Assembly: GCA_030646555.1 (NCBI GenBank)
Contig: JAUSKP010000027.1
Coordinates: forward strand, 1-21,359
Reading direction: 5' to 3'
DNA length: 21,359 nt
Source: a bacterium
Lineage (GTDB): Bacteria > Patescibacteriota > Minisyncoccia > UBA6257 > 02-FULL-45-10c
How positions within the stretch are numbered: the first letter of the stretch is position 1; every line of letters begins with the position of its first letter. A program made the position numbers and the translations under genes. Positions 1 through 7,682 of the stretch are shown piece after piece. A model generated the notes under the pieces. It was given only the letters and a program-made list of their open reading frames with translations. It was not told where the DNA came from and searched no databases.

Positions 1-621
1 TTCTTTCTGATAATCCTTTAAAAACATTGTCCACATCAATACAAAGCCAACCAAAAATACTAATAAAGCCGCTATCAAATGCTTCCATTTTATTCCGCTT
101 ATTAAAAGATAGCCAAACCAAATAGCAAAAAGTATCAAGACCGTTCCCATATCTGGCTGAATGAGGATCAACAGGGCTGGAATAGACAAATATATCAGCG
201 ATTTAAATAAATTTTTGATATGCCCGATACTGATATGCGCCCTTGCCCAAAAAAATGAAAATAAAATAATTAGGGCAAGCTTAGCAAGTTCCGATGTCTG
301 AAATTTAATACCGCCGCCCAAAGAAACCCAGCCGCGCACGCCTCTCACCGGAGACGCTATGAAATATGTGATAAGCAACAAGGCCATAACTATAAAATAG
401 AAACCAAAAATCGCCTTTGGATGATTTTCAAAAGGCCTAAAATCCATCTGAGAGATAAACAAAATAAGAATAATGCTAAAAATAAAAAACACGATCTGTT
501 TATAAAAAAGATCAGTGGCGCTGCTTGATAAAGAGACTAGCCCCGCAAGTCCGATAAAAAAAACTGAAATATTTAGGACCCAGTCTAAATTCTTAAGACG
601 GACAATAAAATCACTTAGCAT
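1..621 (-). CDS. rodA: RodA/FtsW (SEDS) cell-shape protein, 5' part only; C-terminus lies beyond the window
   Basis: SEDS-family integral membrane peptidoglycan glycosyltransferase, which polymerises lipid II with a partner class B PBP. The frame is open to the window edge and gives 207 residues of a usual 350-400. Seen: successive hydrophobic segments from about residue 15, then RGVRGW (93-98), FQTSELAKL (107-115) and QPDMGT (155-160). These match the conserved SEDS loop and helix motifs (RG..RW, FQPSELAKL, QPDLGT). The start ATG at 621 gives the normal short N-terminus before the first helix; no Shine-Dalgarno is visible. RodA and FtsW cannot be separated firmly on this part; RodA is preferred from overall similarity. 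Its stop-side partner genes are not visible. Confidence 0.9.
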   Translation of the reverse strand, partial: MLSDFIVRLKNLDWVLNISVFFIGLAGLVSLSSSATDLFYKQIVFFIFSIILILFISQMDFRPFENHPKAIFGFYFIVMALLLITYFIASPVRGVRGWVSLGGGIKFQTSELAKLALIILFSFFWARAHISIGHIKNLFKSLIYLSIPALLILIQPDMGTVLILFAIWFGYLLISGIKWKHLIAALLVFLVGFVLMWTMFLKDYQKE

Positions 622-716
622 GGCAATAATTTAAAGTTTTCCGCCGAAGGCGGATCCGCCTCTGGCGGAAAAACCCAATCTAAATTTTTTAGACGAATTA
701 CAAGATCATTAAGCAT
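615..716 (-). pseudogene. Relic duplicate of the rodA 5' end (33 codons)
   Basis: A short frame begins MLNDLVIRLKNLDWV; rodA, just downstream, begins MLSDFIVRLKNLDWV, so 11 of 15 residues match. The base differences are mostly third-position or conservative. Similarity stops where a palindrome (637-672) begins, and the frame ends at a TAA overlapping the rodA start region. I infer the 5' remnant of a former tandem SEDS paralogue, or a partial duplication, truncated by the palindrome. It could still be translated as a leader peptide coupled to rodA. Confidence 0.5.
637..672. repeat. Perfect-ended palindromic repeat upstream of rodA
   Basis: Arms TTTTCCGCC and GGCGGAAAA enclose a second palindrome around GGCGGATCCGCC. 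It sits exactly at the break point of the duplicated rodA start. It resembles the other short GC-rich palindromes scattered in this AT-rich window. Confidence 0.7.
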
Positions 717-853
717 ACCGGGTCAGTAGAAATTCGATCAATTATATATGCGACTTTTTTATACTGCTTAAATATTTTCATTTCCGGATAGTAATTATTT
801 ACAGATTATGTCCGTCAGACGGACCAATCGAATTTTCACTGCCCGGCATAAAT

Positions 854-1633
854 TTAATAAATTGGGTAAATGGAAGCTGTTGAGGACGCGAAATTAACAT
901 CGGGCTCAAAACCCTTATCAATTTGTATATAAACTTTGTATCCCCTCTCTTCAAATGGCAGTAATTGGCTAAGTTCGGTCTTGCTAACACCCAATACCTC
1001 TCCGGAAGCGCTCCTTAAAAAAGTATTGATTACCGCTTGAGGAATAGTGAAATTAACCAAATTTTTTATTGTGCCGCTTATCACAAAGAAATCCCCGTCT
1101 TTGCCGGTTTTCATATTTTGATTTTCCAGCTTTATGGAACGGAATTCAGATGATGACCTCCAATCAATATTAGAAAAAGATACTTTAACTGATTTAACAT
1201 CTCCTATAATCCTCAATCCGGCCTCAACTATTTTCTTGCTTCCGCCCTCGCTGTCTTTATTTTGTCCGGGATAAATAAAAGATTCTCCCTCAACTGATTT
1301 TAAAAGCTTATCAGCAAAACCATAAAAATCTAATTTGTATTTAAAATTCTTCAACCCAAAATTTTCATTAAAATTATCCAGATCAAAATAAACAGAAACA
1401 AAATCGCTAAACTTATAAATAATAGGAGTTGAATAGGAAAGCTCTTTGAGATATTTTTGCTCACAAGAAATACTACAGACGGTTCCACAATCAATTCCTT
1501 CCTCTCCCTGATTTTGTATGCCATCGAAACAAGTTGGAGTAGTAAAAATAGAGCCCCTATAAATCCAAACAGTGACGGCAGCAATAATCAAGATCAGTAC
1601 ACCTCCAAATAAAAATTGTTTTAAAAATCTCAT
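854..1633 (-). CDS. Hypothetical single-pass membrane-anchored extracytoplasmic protein
   Basis: I do not recognise a named family. From the chosen start (MRFLKQFLFGG) it is 259 aa: a short basic N-terminus, one hydrophobic helix at about residues 8-24, then a Cys motif of the type CFDGIQNxGEExIDCG followed by two more Cys. Such CxDGxxNxxExxxDCG motifs recur in secreted proteins of CPR bacteria and archaea and suggest a metal-binding or disulfide knot. The remainder looks like a beta-rich extracytoplasmic domain. The frame is open 31 codons further upstream, but that part translates a dispersed repeat (1695-1727), and a TATAAT lies 6 bases before the chosen ATG. The start at 1633 is therefore preferred. 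Confidence 0.7.
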   Translation of the reverse strand: MRFLKQFLFGGVLILIIAAVTVWIYRGSIFTTPTCFDGIQNQGEEGIDCGTVCSISCEQKYLKELSYSTPIIYKFSDFVSVYFDLDNFNENFGLKNFKYKLDFYGFADKLLKSVEGESFIYPGQNKDSEGGSKKIVEAGLRIIGDVKSVKVSFSNIDWRSSSEFRSIKLENQNMKTGKDGDFFVISGTIKNLVNFTIPQAVINTFLRSASGEVLGVSKTELSQLLPFEERGYKVYIQIDKGFEPDVNFASSTASIYPIY

Positions 1634-1639
1634 ACATAT

Positions 1640-1668
1640 ATTATAAACAAAAATAGCATTTTCTGGAA
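1640..1668 (-). promoter_or_regulatory. Candidate promoter for the membrane-anchored protein, giving a near-leaderless mRNA
   Basis: A consensus TATAAT (1640-1645) lies 6 bases before the ATG at 1633. TTCCAG, a weak -35, lies 17 bases further upstream. Initiation about 7 bases after the -10 would fall at the start codon, and no Shine-Dalgarno is present. Confidence 0.5.
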
Positions 1669-1694
1669 ATAAAAAACCCCACAAGTTCTTCTTA

Positions 1695-1727
1695 CCCTCC
1701 TTCGCGAAGACGCTACGGACGGGCAAG
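1695..1727. repeat. Dispersed palindromic repeat, copy 1
   Basis: CCCTCCTTCGCGAAGACGCT followed by ACGGACGGGCAAG. This is the same family as the copies at 7360, 8371, 12160, 15938 and 20431: a CCTCC...GGGCAAG frame with internal self-complementarity. It lies just upstream of the 854-1633 gene. Confidence 0.75.
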
Positions 1728-1750
1728 TAGCGGATAAAAAATCACCTGGT

Positions 1751-1786
1751 AATAAAAAACAACCGTCTAAACGGTTGTTTTTTATT
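1751..1786 (-). terminator. Intrinsic terminator of the rRNA unit
   Basis: On the minus strand AACAACCGT and ACGGTTGTT pair around a 4-base loop, followed by a T-rich run. It lies directly after the 5S rRNA. The A-tract on the other side means it could also act on plus-strand transcripts. Confidence 0.85.
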
Positions 1787-1934
1787 TTTCTCCAGTGAAT
1801 TCCAGGCGAAACCTACTTTCTCACCCAACAAATTAGGGCAATATCATCGGTGCTCAATGCTTTCACTTCTCTGTTCGGAATGGGAAGAGGTGGGTCACAT
1901 TGAGCTAAATCACCAAGAAATCACTGGAGAAAAA
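1787..1934 (-). other. Pre-5S processing stem flanking the 5S rRNA
   Basis: The bases just outside the 5S form a perfect 14-bp inverted repeat, TTTTTCTCCAGTGA upstream (1921-1934) and its complement downstream (1787-1800). It extends helix I of the 5S and is the expected RNase III/RNase E type processing helix. Confidence 0.7.
1801..1918 (-). rRNA. rrf: 5S ribosomal RNA
   Basis: The reverse strand carries the 5S landmarks CCCATTCCGAACAGAGAAGT and GAGAAAGTAGG, with TTCTTGGTG and CGCCTGGAA ends that pair as helix I with one mismatch. Length is about 118 nt. It is co-oriented with and just downstream of the 23S, in one transcription unit ending at the terminator at 1751-1786. The exact ends are estimated from helix I. 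Confidence 0.93.
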
Positions 1935-1966
1935 ATGTTTTTTCTCAAGATCGAGCTTTCGCTCGA

Positions 1967-1991
1967 GATAAATTCTAACTTAAGAGGTCAG
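1967..1991 (-). other. Pre-23S processing stem, 3' arm
   Basis: This arm complements 6178-6202 over 25 bases with a single G-U pair. Together they close the pre-23S as the usual long RNase III substrate. A small hairpin (TCGAGC...GCTCGA, about 1951-1966) separates it from the 5S precursor. Confidence 0.85.
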
Positions 1992-2254
1992 TATCTCTTA
2001 TACAAAACTTCAATAAATTGAGGCCTTGTATAAAAGAAAATCGGTCTATTAGTATCACTCGACTGAATGCCTTACGGCACTTACATCTGTGACCTATCGA
2101 CGTAGTAGTCTTCTACGGACCTAACACATTGTCTTAGGGTAGGCTTCGTGCTTAGATGCTTTCAGCGCTTATCCCTTCCGAGCGATAGCTACTCAGCATT
2201 TCAATTGGTATCAAAGCTGATAGACCAGTGGCTCGTTCAATCCGGTCCTCTCGT

Positions 2255-3043
2255 CACATATTTCCACTATCACTAGTGGTGCAGACTATATCTTTACCCT
2301 TTCGCCAGCTGGCGAATTCGGGTATTGGCGTATTAATAGAAAAATAAACGTCGCATTTTTCCATTCCGAGTTCGATACTTATCGAACTTCAAGTCGTTAC
2401 GGGGTCAAATCTAAAATTTTATACAGCTCATTTTTTGTTTTCTTCTTTTTAGTGACATAATTTTTATTTTGTATCACCAAAATAAGATCAACTAATTTTT
2501 TAAGTTGTACTTTATTTAACTTACTCAAAACTTTTTCGGATAAAATACCAGCGGCTTCATATAAAGCCCTTGCCTGATACTTTTTGAATCGGATATACGG
2601 CAATAGATCTTTTATTATATTTCTAATCCGAAGAAATCCATTAACTCTTAATTCCGTCATACCATCATTTCTTCTGGAAATATAACCTATGCCCAATACA
2701 TCACGAATCCAATATAAAGTTTTCTCATGCCTAGTGTCCTGATAGAAACAAATGGTCAGCATAAATCTTATTTTAGACTTTCCATCTTTGCGCTTTTTGA
2801 TTTGAATCATTAAGCTGCCGTCTCCATCTAGAAAACCAGCAATATAAGCTAGATCAATTTTAGATCGACTTCCCACGGTATTGTCTTAATTAATTTTTGG
2901 TCCTCAAGTAAATTGTACCATAAATGCTGGACCACAGCATATTATAGTTATCAACGGACCAATTGAGATTAAGATTCCACCGTTATTAGCCAAATTGTCA
3001 TCACAAATTACTTTGTGAAGTAGCAATGGGCCTACGCGGCCCT
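2255..3043 (-). ncRNA. Group I self-splicing intron in the 23S sarcin-ricin loop
   Basis: Joining the flanks restores CCTAGT|ACGAGAGGACC, the universally conserved sarcin-ricin loop, so the insertion lies between E. coli U2656 and A2657. The 5' exon ends in U and the intron ends in G, as group I requires. P1 can be drawn: exon UAGU plus intron A pairs with an internal guide near 3019-3027, with a U-G pair at the splice site, stacked on GGGCC/GGCCC. The core shows the Q-like GACAATACCGTG, an R-like AACGACTTGAAG, and the hallmark AAGATATAGTC near the 3' end. An endonuclease ORF sits between Q and R (the P6 region). I do not assign the subclass. Confidence 0.92.
2397..2876 (-). CDS. LAGLIDADG homing endonuclease of the 23S intron (I-CreI-like)
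   Basis: A 159-aa protein with one LAGLIDADG motif, IAGFLDGDG (12-20), where D19 matches the catalytic Asp20 of I-CreI. A later LLPYIRFKKYQARAL segment resembles the I-CreI 'QPFLKLKQKQA' region. Length is close to I-CreI (163 aa), so it likely works as a homodimer that cleaves intronless 23S genes at the sarcin-ricin loop and promotes intron homing. The GTG start is forced: a stop lies four codons upstream in frame, and the next Met would delete the motif. Start and stop both fall inside conserved intron core sequence (Q-like GACAATACCGTG and R-like CGTAACGACTTG). The ORF and ribozyme are thus interlocked. The frame is intact, so recent activity is plausible. Confidence 0.92.
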   Translation of the reverse strand: MGSRSKIDLAYIAGFLDGDGSLMIQIKKRKDGKSKIRFMLTICFYQDTRHEKTLYWIRDVLGIGYISRRNDGMTELRVNGFLRIRNIIKDLLPYIRFKKYQARALYEAAGILSEKVLSKLNKVQLKKLVDLILVIQNKNYVTKKKKTKNELYKILDLTP

Positions 3044-4002
3044 ACTAGGATCGACTCCCTTCAAGTGTTTATAAGTCTTGTTCAGACTAACGCCTACAGC
3101 AGGTAGAGACCAACCTGTCTCACGACGGTTTGAACCCAGCTCACGTATCCTTTTAAATGGCGAACAGCCATACGCTTGGGACCTTCTCCAGCCCCGCGCT
3201 AGGATGAGCCGACATCGAGGTGCCGAGCTTCGTCGTCGATAGGGACTCTCGGACGAAACTAGCCTGTTATCCCCAGGGTAACTTTTAGCCGTTGTCTCCA
3301 ACCTTTCTATAAAGAATTGTCGGGTCGCTAAGTTCTGCTTTCGCACCTGCGCGACTTGTAAGTCTTGCAGTCAAGCTGGTTTTTGCCTTTACGCGTCCAG
3401 CCCGATTTCCATCCGGGCTAAACCAACCTTGATAAACTCCTCCATTACTCTTTAGGAGGATAATGCCCCATTAAAACTGTCCAGCATGCACTGTCTCAAT
3501 CAGGCTTACCAGATAAATCTGGAGTCCTGACCGGTTAGGCTTTAAAGAATTAAAAATGGCTGTTTCATCGTCGGATCCATCTGCCCCGAAAGACAGACTT
3601 CAAATCCTCACCACTACGCTACGTATTAAACCTTTAAAGTCAATGCAAACACACAGTAAAGCTCCTGGGGTCTTTTCGTCTTGCTGCAGGTATCCAGCGT
3701 CTTCACTGGAATCGCATTTTCATCGAGCTCTTCGTTGAGACAGTTCTCCGATCATTACACCTTTCATGCGCTTCAGAACTTACCTGAAAAGGAATTGCGC
3801 TACCTTTGGACGGTTATAGTTACCGCCGACATTGACGAGGGCTTCGGGCGGTGAGCAATACGCCTTGCGGCGCACCACCCCCACCGTTAACCTTCTCGCA
3901 TCGGTCAGGTGTCACCCCCTATACATCCACTTACGTGTTGGCAGGGAGTTGTGTTTTTGGTAAACAGTTGCCAGAGATACTTTAGCTGCGGCCCCAACTT
4001 AC

Positions 4003-4112
4003 GCGTAGCGCGCAAGTCATAAGTTAAAAGTTCCGGCCGTTGGCCTGGAAGTTCATAAGTCAGAAAACTTACAAACTTAAAACTTAAAACTTACAAACTG
4101 TGTGCTACGCAC
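4003..4112 (-). repeat. Expansion of 23S helix 63 by an A/T-rich palindromic insert
   Basis: The helix 63 region (between the domain III/IV landmarks AGGACTGCCC and CAACTGTTTACC) contains about 110 extra bases. The ends GCGTAGC and GCTACGC pair; inside are tandem ACTTAAAACTT-type repeats and a GGCC/GGCC hairpin. The terminal motif GTGTGCTACGCAC nearly repeats one at 5404-5416. It is probably retained as an extended surface helix. Confidence 0.65.
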
Positions 4113-5320
4113 AAGAGAGGGCAGTCCTTATTGCGAACTTACGGACGCTTTTTTGCCGAGTTCCTTAACGAAGACTCACTCGTTCCCCTGAGGCTTCTCG
4201 CCTCACCCACCTGTGTCGGTTTACGGTACGATGTCTAATATATTTAGTGATTTCTCACCCTTAGAAGATTTTCTCGGAAGGCTCTTCATTCACATTAGTA
4301 AAATAAAATTTTACCTTACCTCAATTCACGAAGCTCGCCATTAAAGGCAGATACCCGGATTTGCCTGGATATCGAATCTCAGAATCAACGACGCCAAACC
4401 ATTAAGGCGCGTGAATTTATTTCCTTCGTCCCTCCATCGAATATATCAGACGGGCCGGAATATTAACCGGCTTACCCATCGGCTGCGGCTTTCGCCATGA
4501 CCTTAGGATCGCCTAACCCGTGGTTGATTGTCATTGCCACGGAAACCTAGGATTTGCGGGGATTATGTTTCTCACATAATTTGGGATTACTTATACCAAC
4601 ATTCTCTCTTCCTAACGCTCCATCGCCCCTCACGGGTGCGACTTCACAGCAGATAGAAATGCTCTCCTACCAGATACTATCATCATAATAGTAAATTCGC
4701 GCCTTCGGTATTTTGCTTTAGCCCCGATACATTTTTGGCGCAACTAACCATTGAATAGTGAGTTGTTACACACTCTTTAAAGGATGGCTACCTCTAAGCC
4801 AACCTACTATCTGTCTATGGTTGATTACCACCTTTTACACTTAGCAAAAATTTAGGGACCTTAGACGGCGATCTGGGCTCTTCCCCTCGCGACTGTGAAG
4901 CTTTGCCCCCACAGTCTAACTAGCAACCGCGATATATGGTATTCGGAGTTTGATTGGTCAGCCGATCTTTCGACCTGTGCAAACCATCCAGTGCTCTACC
5001 CCCATATAATTTAGGGTTGCCGCCAGTCCGAAAACTGTTTCGGAGAGAACCAGCTATCACTAAGCTCGATTAGCTTTTCACTACTTACCTCAACTCATCC
5101 AAGGGTGTTGCACAACCCACTAGTTCGGACCTCCCCCCAATGTTTAGTTGGGGTTCATCCTGGTCAAGGCAAGCTCGCTTAGCTTCGGGTCTTACATAAA
5201 CAACTTATTGTCGCGCTATTAACACTCGGTTTCCCTACGGCTGCCCCGTTCTATCGGGTTAGCCTTGCTGTGTCCAGAAAGTCGTTGGCTCATTCTTCAA
5301 TAGGCACCACGTTAGCCACA

Positions 5321-5416
5321 GTGCACAGCACGCAAACAATTGACAATTAACAATCAACAATTGACCACTCGGTCACATGTCAAATGTCATATGTCAACAA
5401 TCTGTGTGCTATGCAC
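5321..5416 (-). repeat. Expansion of 23S helix 25 region by a palindromic insert
   Basis: About 95 bases at the tip corresponding to E. coli positions near 545. The ends GTGCACAGCAC and GTGCTATGCAC pair with one mismatch. The inside holds CAATTGACAATTAACAATC-type tandem repeats and a second ACATGTCAAATGTCATATGT series. It shares GTGTGCTAYGCAC with the helix 63 insert. Confidence 0.6.
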
Positions 5417-5481
5417 TTTTAGCCTTCGAGTCCTTGTAAGCATATGGTTTCAGGTACTATTTCATCGCCCTCACCGGGCTG

Positions 5482-5522
<41 letters not shown>

Positions 5523-5703
5523 TCAAATGTATTTAGCCTCACGAGATTAGTACTCGTTGCTTCCTGCAAGGTTAAATGGCCTCGCAGTACTCAAGATAGA
5601 TATTCATAAATGAATAACTCTGGATTTGCACCAGTAAAAACTAGAAAGATTGAATTTTTTTATTTACGGGACTATCACCCTCTATGGTTCCTCTTTCCAG
5701 AGG

Positions 5704-5895
5704 ATTTAATTAAAGCTCAATTTTGTAACTTTCCTTTCAATATCAACGAACAAAGCACTAATAAAAGCGCTCTATTCGATGATTTGAAAAAGTTTCTATC
5801 TTACAACCCTCAAAATGCCACTACCAAATTTACCGAACAACTTCATCGAATTTAATTTCAAATCAGACATTCGGATTTCAATAATTTTATTCTAA
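5704..5895 (-). other. Domain I expansion of 23S (helix 16-18 region)
   Basis: Between AACAGCCC and CTCTGGAAAG, E. coli has about 35 bases and this gene about 190. The bacterial pair GGGTTGTAAGA...AAAGTTACAAA is present, so the extra sequence extends existing helices rather than interrupting the core. An 81-aa open frame on the opposite strand is considered chance. Confidence 0.6.
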
Positions 5896-6177
5896 GTTTG
5901 GGCTGTTCCCTTTTCGCTCGCCGCTACTTGGGGAATCACTGTTGTTTTCTATTCTCCCGCTTACTGAGATGTTTCACTTCAGCGGATTTACTCTTTACTT
6001 CTTACGAAGCAAAGCAATTGCGGTTTACGCAATTAGGTTACCCCATTCGGAAATCTCCGGATCAAAGGTTGCTAAGCACCTCCCCGAAGCTTATCGCAGC
6101 TACGCCACGTCCTTCATCGCCATTTGATGCCAAGGCATCCACCATACGCCCTTAATTTTACGTCACGTTACATGACG

Positions 6178-6202
6178 CTGACCTCTTAAGTCAGAATTTA
6201 TC
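6178..6202 (-). other. Pre-23S processing stem, 5' arm
   Basis: Twenty-five bases complementary to 1967-1991 with one G-U pair. They bracket the whole 23S, intron included. A small hairpin (CGTCA...TGACG) lies between this arm and the mature 5' end. Confidence 0.85.
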
Positions 6203-6255
6203 TTGCGTACTTATAAAAACGCAAAACGATTTCGCTCCCATGCGAAATCTATTGT

Positions 6256-6303
6256 TGAACAATGCGTTTGCGAAAAGACCATGTCTTAAAACGCAATTGT
6301 TCA
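6256..6303 (-). other. Hairpin in the 23S leader
   Basis: TGAACAAT(T)GCGTTT pairs with AAACGCATTGTTCA, 14 bp with one bulged T. The loop holds a further AAGAC/GTCTT pair. It lies in the transcribed leader between the candidate promoter and the processing stem, so it may be a processing or antitermination structure. Confidence 0.5.
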
Positions 6304-6328
6304 GTTAAATTTATCTAGAAATATTTAG

Positions 6329-6357
6329 CTTATCCGTTTCCGGATTCGCGTTATCAA
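6329..6357 (-). promoter_or_regulatory. Candidate promoter of the 23S-5S unit
   Basis: TTGATA, 17 bases, GATAAG, located about 170 bases before the mature 23S and downstream of a terminator that would stop transcription from further upstream. The -10 is imperfect, so this is a weak call. Confidence 0.3.
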
Positions 6358-6448
6358 GTTGCTGTCCTTTTCAGCCACTTCTGTTAGTCGTTCCCGGATC
6401 TTTCAAAATTATTTTTGGAAGATTCGGTAAAAACCAACATTTTTTGAT

Positions 6449-6472
6449 AAAAAAACCGCTGTTGCGCGGTTG
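6449..6472 (-). terminator. Intrinsic terminator upstream of the 23S unit
   Basis: On the minus strand AACCGC and GCGGTT pair around a 6-base loop, followed by seven T. It isolates the rRNA unit from upstream transcription. Confidence 0.75.
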
Positions 6473-6585
6473 CTATATACACCAAAAAAATCTCGTTTAG
6501 CCGCGCGATGTTTTGATATGTAAATAAATATTCATCCCTCACATAACAAGGAATTGTCATTACAACAAACCTTGAAAATATATTT
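6449..6585 (-). ncRNA. Short orphan transcript predicted between a consensus promoter and a terminator
   Basis: TTGATT-N16-TATAAT (6592-6619) followed by an intrinsic terminator at 6449-6472 delimits a transcript of about 137 nt. A CAAGG...CCTTG hairpin can form near its 5' end. A small frame starting MTIPCYVRDEYLF begins inside it but runs through the terminator, so a non-coding RNA or an attenuated leader of the 23S unit is more likely. No known RNA family is recognised. Confidence 0.4.
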
Positions 6586-6591
6586 TTATTA

Positions 6592-6619
6592 ATTATATTA
6601 CCCCGCCACACAAAATCAA
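6592..6619 (-). promoter_or_regulatory. Strong sigma70-type promoter of the orphan short transcript
   Basis: -35 TTGATT (6614-6619), 16-base spacer, -10 TATAAT (6592-6597). This is one of the best promoter matches in the window, although no convincing ORF follows it. Confidence 0.6.
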
Positions 6620-6725
6620 ATATCTTAGTTATGTGCGGGATTCATTAGGTATTGGTAATAATAGGCAATTACTTAAAAAATGTCAACAGTAAAAACTCCT
6701 AAAAATAACAATCTGTGAATTAAAT

Positions 6726-6760
6726 AAAAAGCACCCCGCTTAAGCGGGGTGCTTATTTTT
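6726..6760. terminator. Bidirectional terminator after the 192-aa gene
   Basis: AAGCACCCCGCTT and AAGCGGGGTGCTT form a perfect 13-bp palindrome flanked by A/T tracts on both sides. It lies 10 bases after the stop of the 6770-7348 gene. Confidence 0.85.
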
Positions 6761-6769
6761 ACAAAACTA

Positions 6770-7348
6770 TCAAATAACTTCCTCGTTTCCTTTGTACATG
6801 GCCATAAACAAGGCATAGGCCACCCAGGAAATTTGAGAAATGTATTTTTCATTATTTTTTTGCCCGAAAACACGCCATGCATGTTCCAAGAAAAAGCGAC
6901 GAGCCGTTTTAAGTTCTTCGGAAGCGCCGCTACTCAGACTGCCAAGGAAAATAATTTCCTTTTCATGGATAAGCTGAACCATCCCAATTTCTTTGAGCCG
7001 TTCAATAAAACATTCTGCTATTGAAGCTCTTTTTGTGATCATGCCCGGCATGTCTGTTTCCGACCAGGCGCCACGGAAAATACGGACCGGATAGAAAAGT
7101 CCGTTTTCATTGTAGATCTTTTCCAGATAACGCATCGTGTCGTTAGCGCTCATAAGCTCTTGAACGCCGACTTTTTCCATAAGAAATAAAACGCACATCA
7201 TGAACTCGGAAAAGTTCGGTTCGACAGGAACAGAAAGATAGTTCCATTTTTCCAACCTTGATATTTCTTTCAGCAAAAGACCTTTGGCTTTCGCCCAATC
7301 TTCTTGTGTCGGCAGCTTCCCTATCGCCACGTGATTTTCAGTTTGCAT
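6770..7348 (-). CDS. Unrecognised cytoplasmic protein, 192 aa
   Basis: I do not recognise the family. The protein is predicted soluble and mostly helical, with no signal peptide or clear membrane segment and no catalytic motif I can name. It has aromatic and Met-rich stretches such as FMMCVLFLMEKVG (about 49-61). This is the only gene here with a textbook Shine-Dalgarno: GGAGG five bases before the ATG at 7348. A second ATG four bases upstream is out of frame. It is monocistronic, with its own terminator and repeats upstream. The good ribosome site and clean boundaries support a real gene. Confidence 0.75.
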   Translation of the reverse strand: MQTENHVAIGKLPTQEDWAKAKGLLLKEISRLEKWNYLSVPVEPNFSEFMMCVLFLMEKVGVQELMSANDTMRYLEKIYNENGLFYPVRIFRGAWSETDMPGMITKRASIAECFIERLKEIGMVQLIHEKEIIFLGSLSSGASEELKTARRFFLEHAWRVFGQKNNEKYISQISWVAYALFMAMYKGNEEVI

Positions 7349-7359
7349 TCATTCCTCCC

Positions 7360-7388
7360 TTGCCCGCCATAGCTTTAGCGACGGAGGG
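7360..7388. repeat. Dispersed palindromic repeat, copy 2
   Basis: TTGCCCGCCATAGCTTTAGC followed by GACGGAGGG, inverted relative to copy 1. It lies just upstream of the 192-aa gene, a few bases before its ribosome binding site. Confidence 0.75.
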
Positions 7389-7390
7389 CC

Positions 7391-7470
7391 TTTGCCCGCC
7401 ATAGCTATCCTACGCAATTCCATAGCTACGGAGTAGCGACGGATTGCTTTATGCGAAGGCGGATTTTTTA
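7391..7470. repeat. Degenerate or composite copy of the dispersed repeat
   Basis: It begins TTTGCCCGCCATAGCTATCC, then continues with CATAGCTACGGAGTAGCGAC and GCGAAGGCGGATTTTTT. It looks like two overlapping or nested copies of the same family. No gene is seen in 7349-7682. Confidence 0.55.
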
Positions 7471-7520
7471 AATTCAAACAACTGCTGAGAATATTATGGG
7501 AAAAATGAATTAGTGTCAAT

Positions 7521-7563
7521 TAAAAATCCCGCCATCCGCCGGTTGGCGGAGACGGGATTTTTA
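7521..7563. terminator. Bidirectional terminator after the MscS-like gene
   Basis: TAAAAATCCCG and CGGGATTTTTA pair, with an inner CCGCC/GGCGG hairpin. T tracts lie on both strands. It serves the 7683-8363 gene on the minus strand. Confidence 0.8.
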
Positions 7564-7589
7564 ATTTCTTTTTCATTACTAGGAATATG

Positions 7590-7643
7590 CGACGTGGCAA
7601 TCTCATAATTCAAATAGATTGCTTCGGCGGCACTCGCAATGAC
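7590..7643. repeat. Remnant of the TCATTGCGAG...GCAATCT dispersed repeat
   Basis: On the minus strand GTCATTGCGAG, then GAAGCAATCT, then GAGATTGCCACGTCGC. This arrangement of inverted GCAATCT/AGATTGC blocks next to CATTGCGAG is a widely distributed MITE-like repeat in several bacterial groups (established knowledge, from memory). It is non-coding. Confidence 0.6.
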
Positions 7644-7682
7644 AATTCGTAAATTCGTACTAATTCGTTATTCGTTGATTAC

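Noticed and set aside
1634..1726. Upstream start adding 31 residues to the membrane-anchored protein
   Set aside because: The extension translates a dispersed repeat and puts the membrane helix far from the N-terminus; a TATAAT sits right before the internal ATG.
3032..3346. 104-codon frame in the 23S domain V region
   Set aside because: It is simply a reading of conserved 23S sequence.
5610..5855. 81-codon plus-strand frame inside the 23S gene
   Set aside because: It is antisense to a 23S domain I expansion that contains the expected rRNA helices; no ribosome site or family match was seen.
6384..6611. 75-codon open frame on the minus strand before the 23S gene
   Set aside because: It runs through an intrinsic terminator, begins within the -10/-35 region of a promoter and has no protein-like composition; the promoter-terminator reading explains the sequence better.
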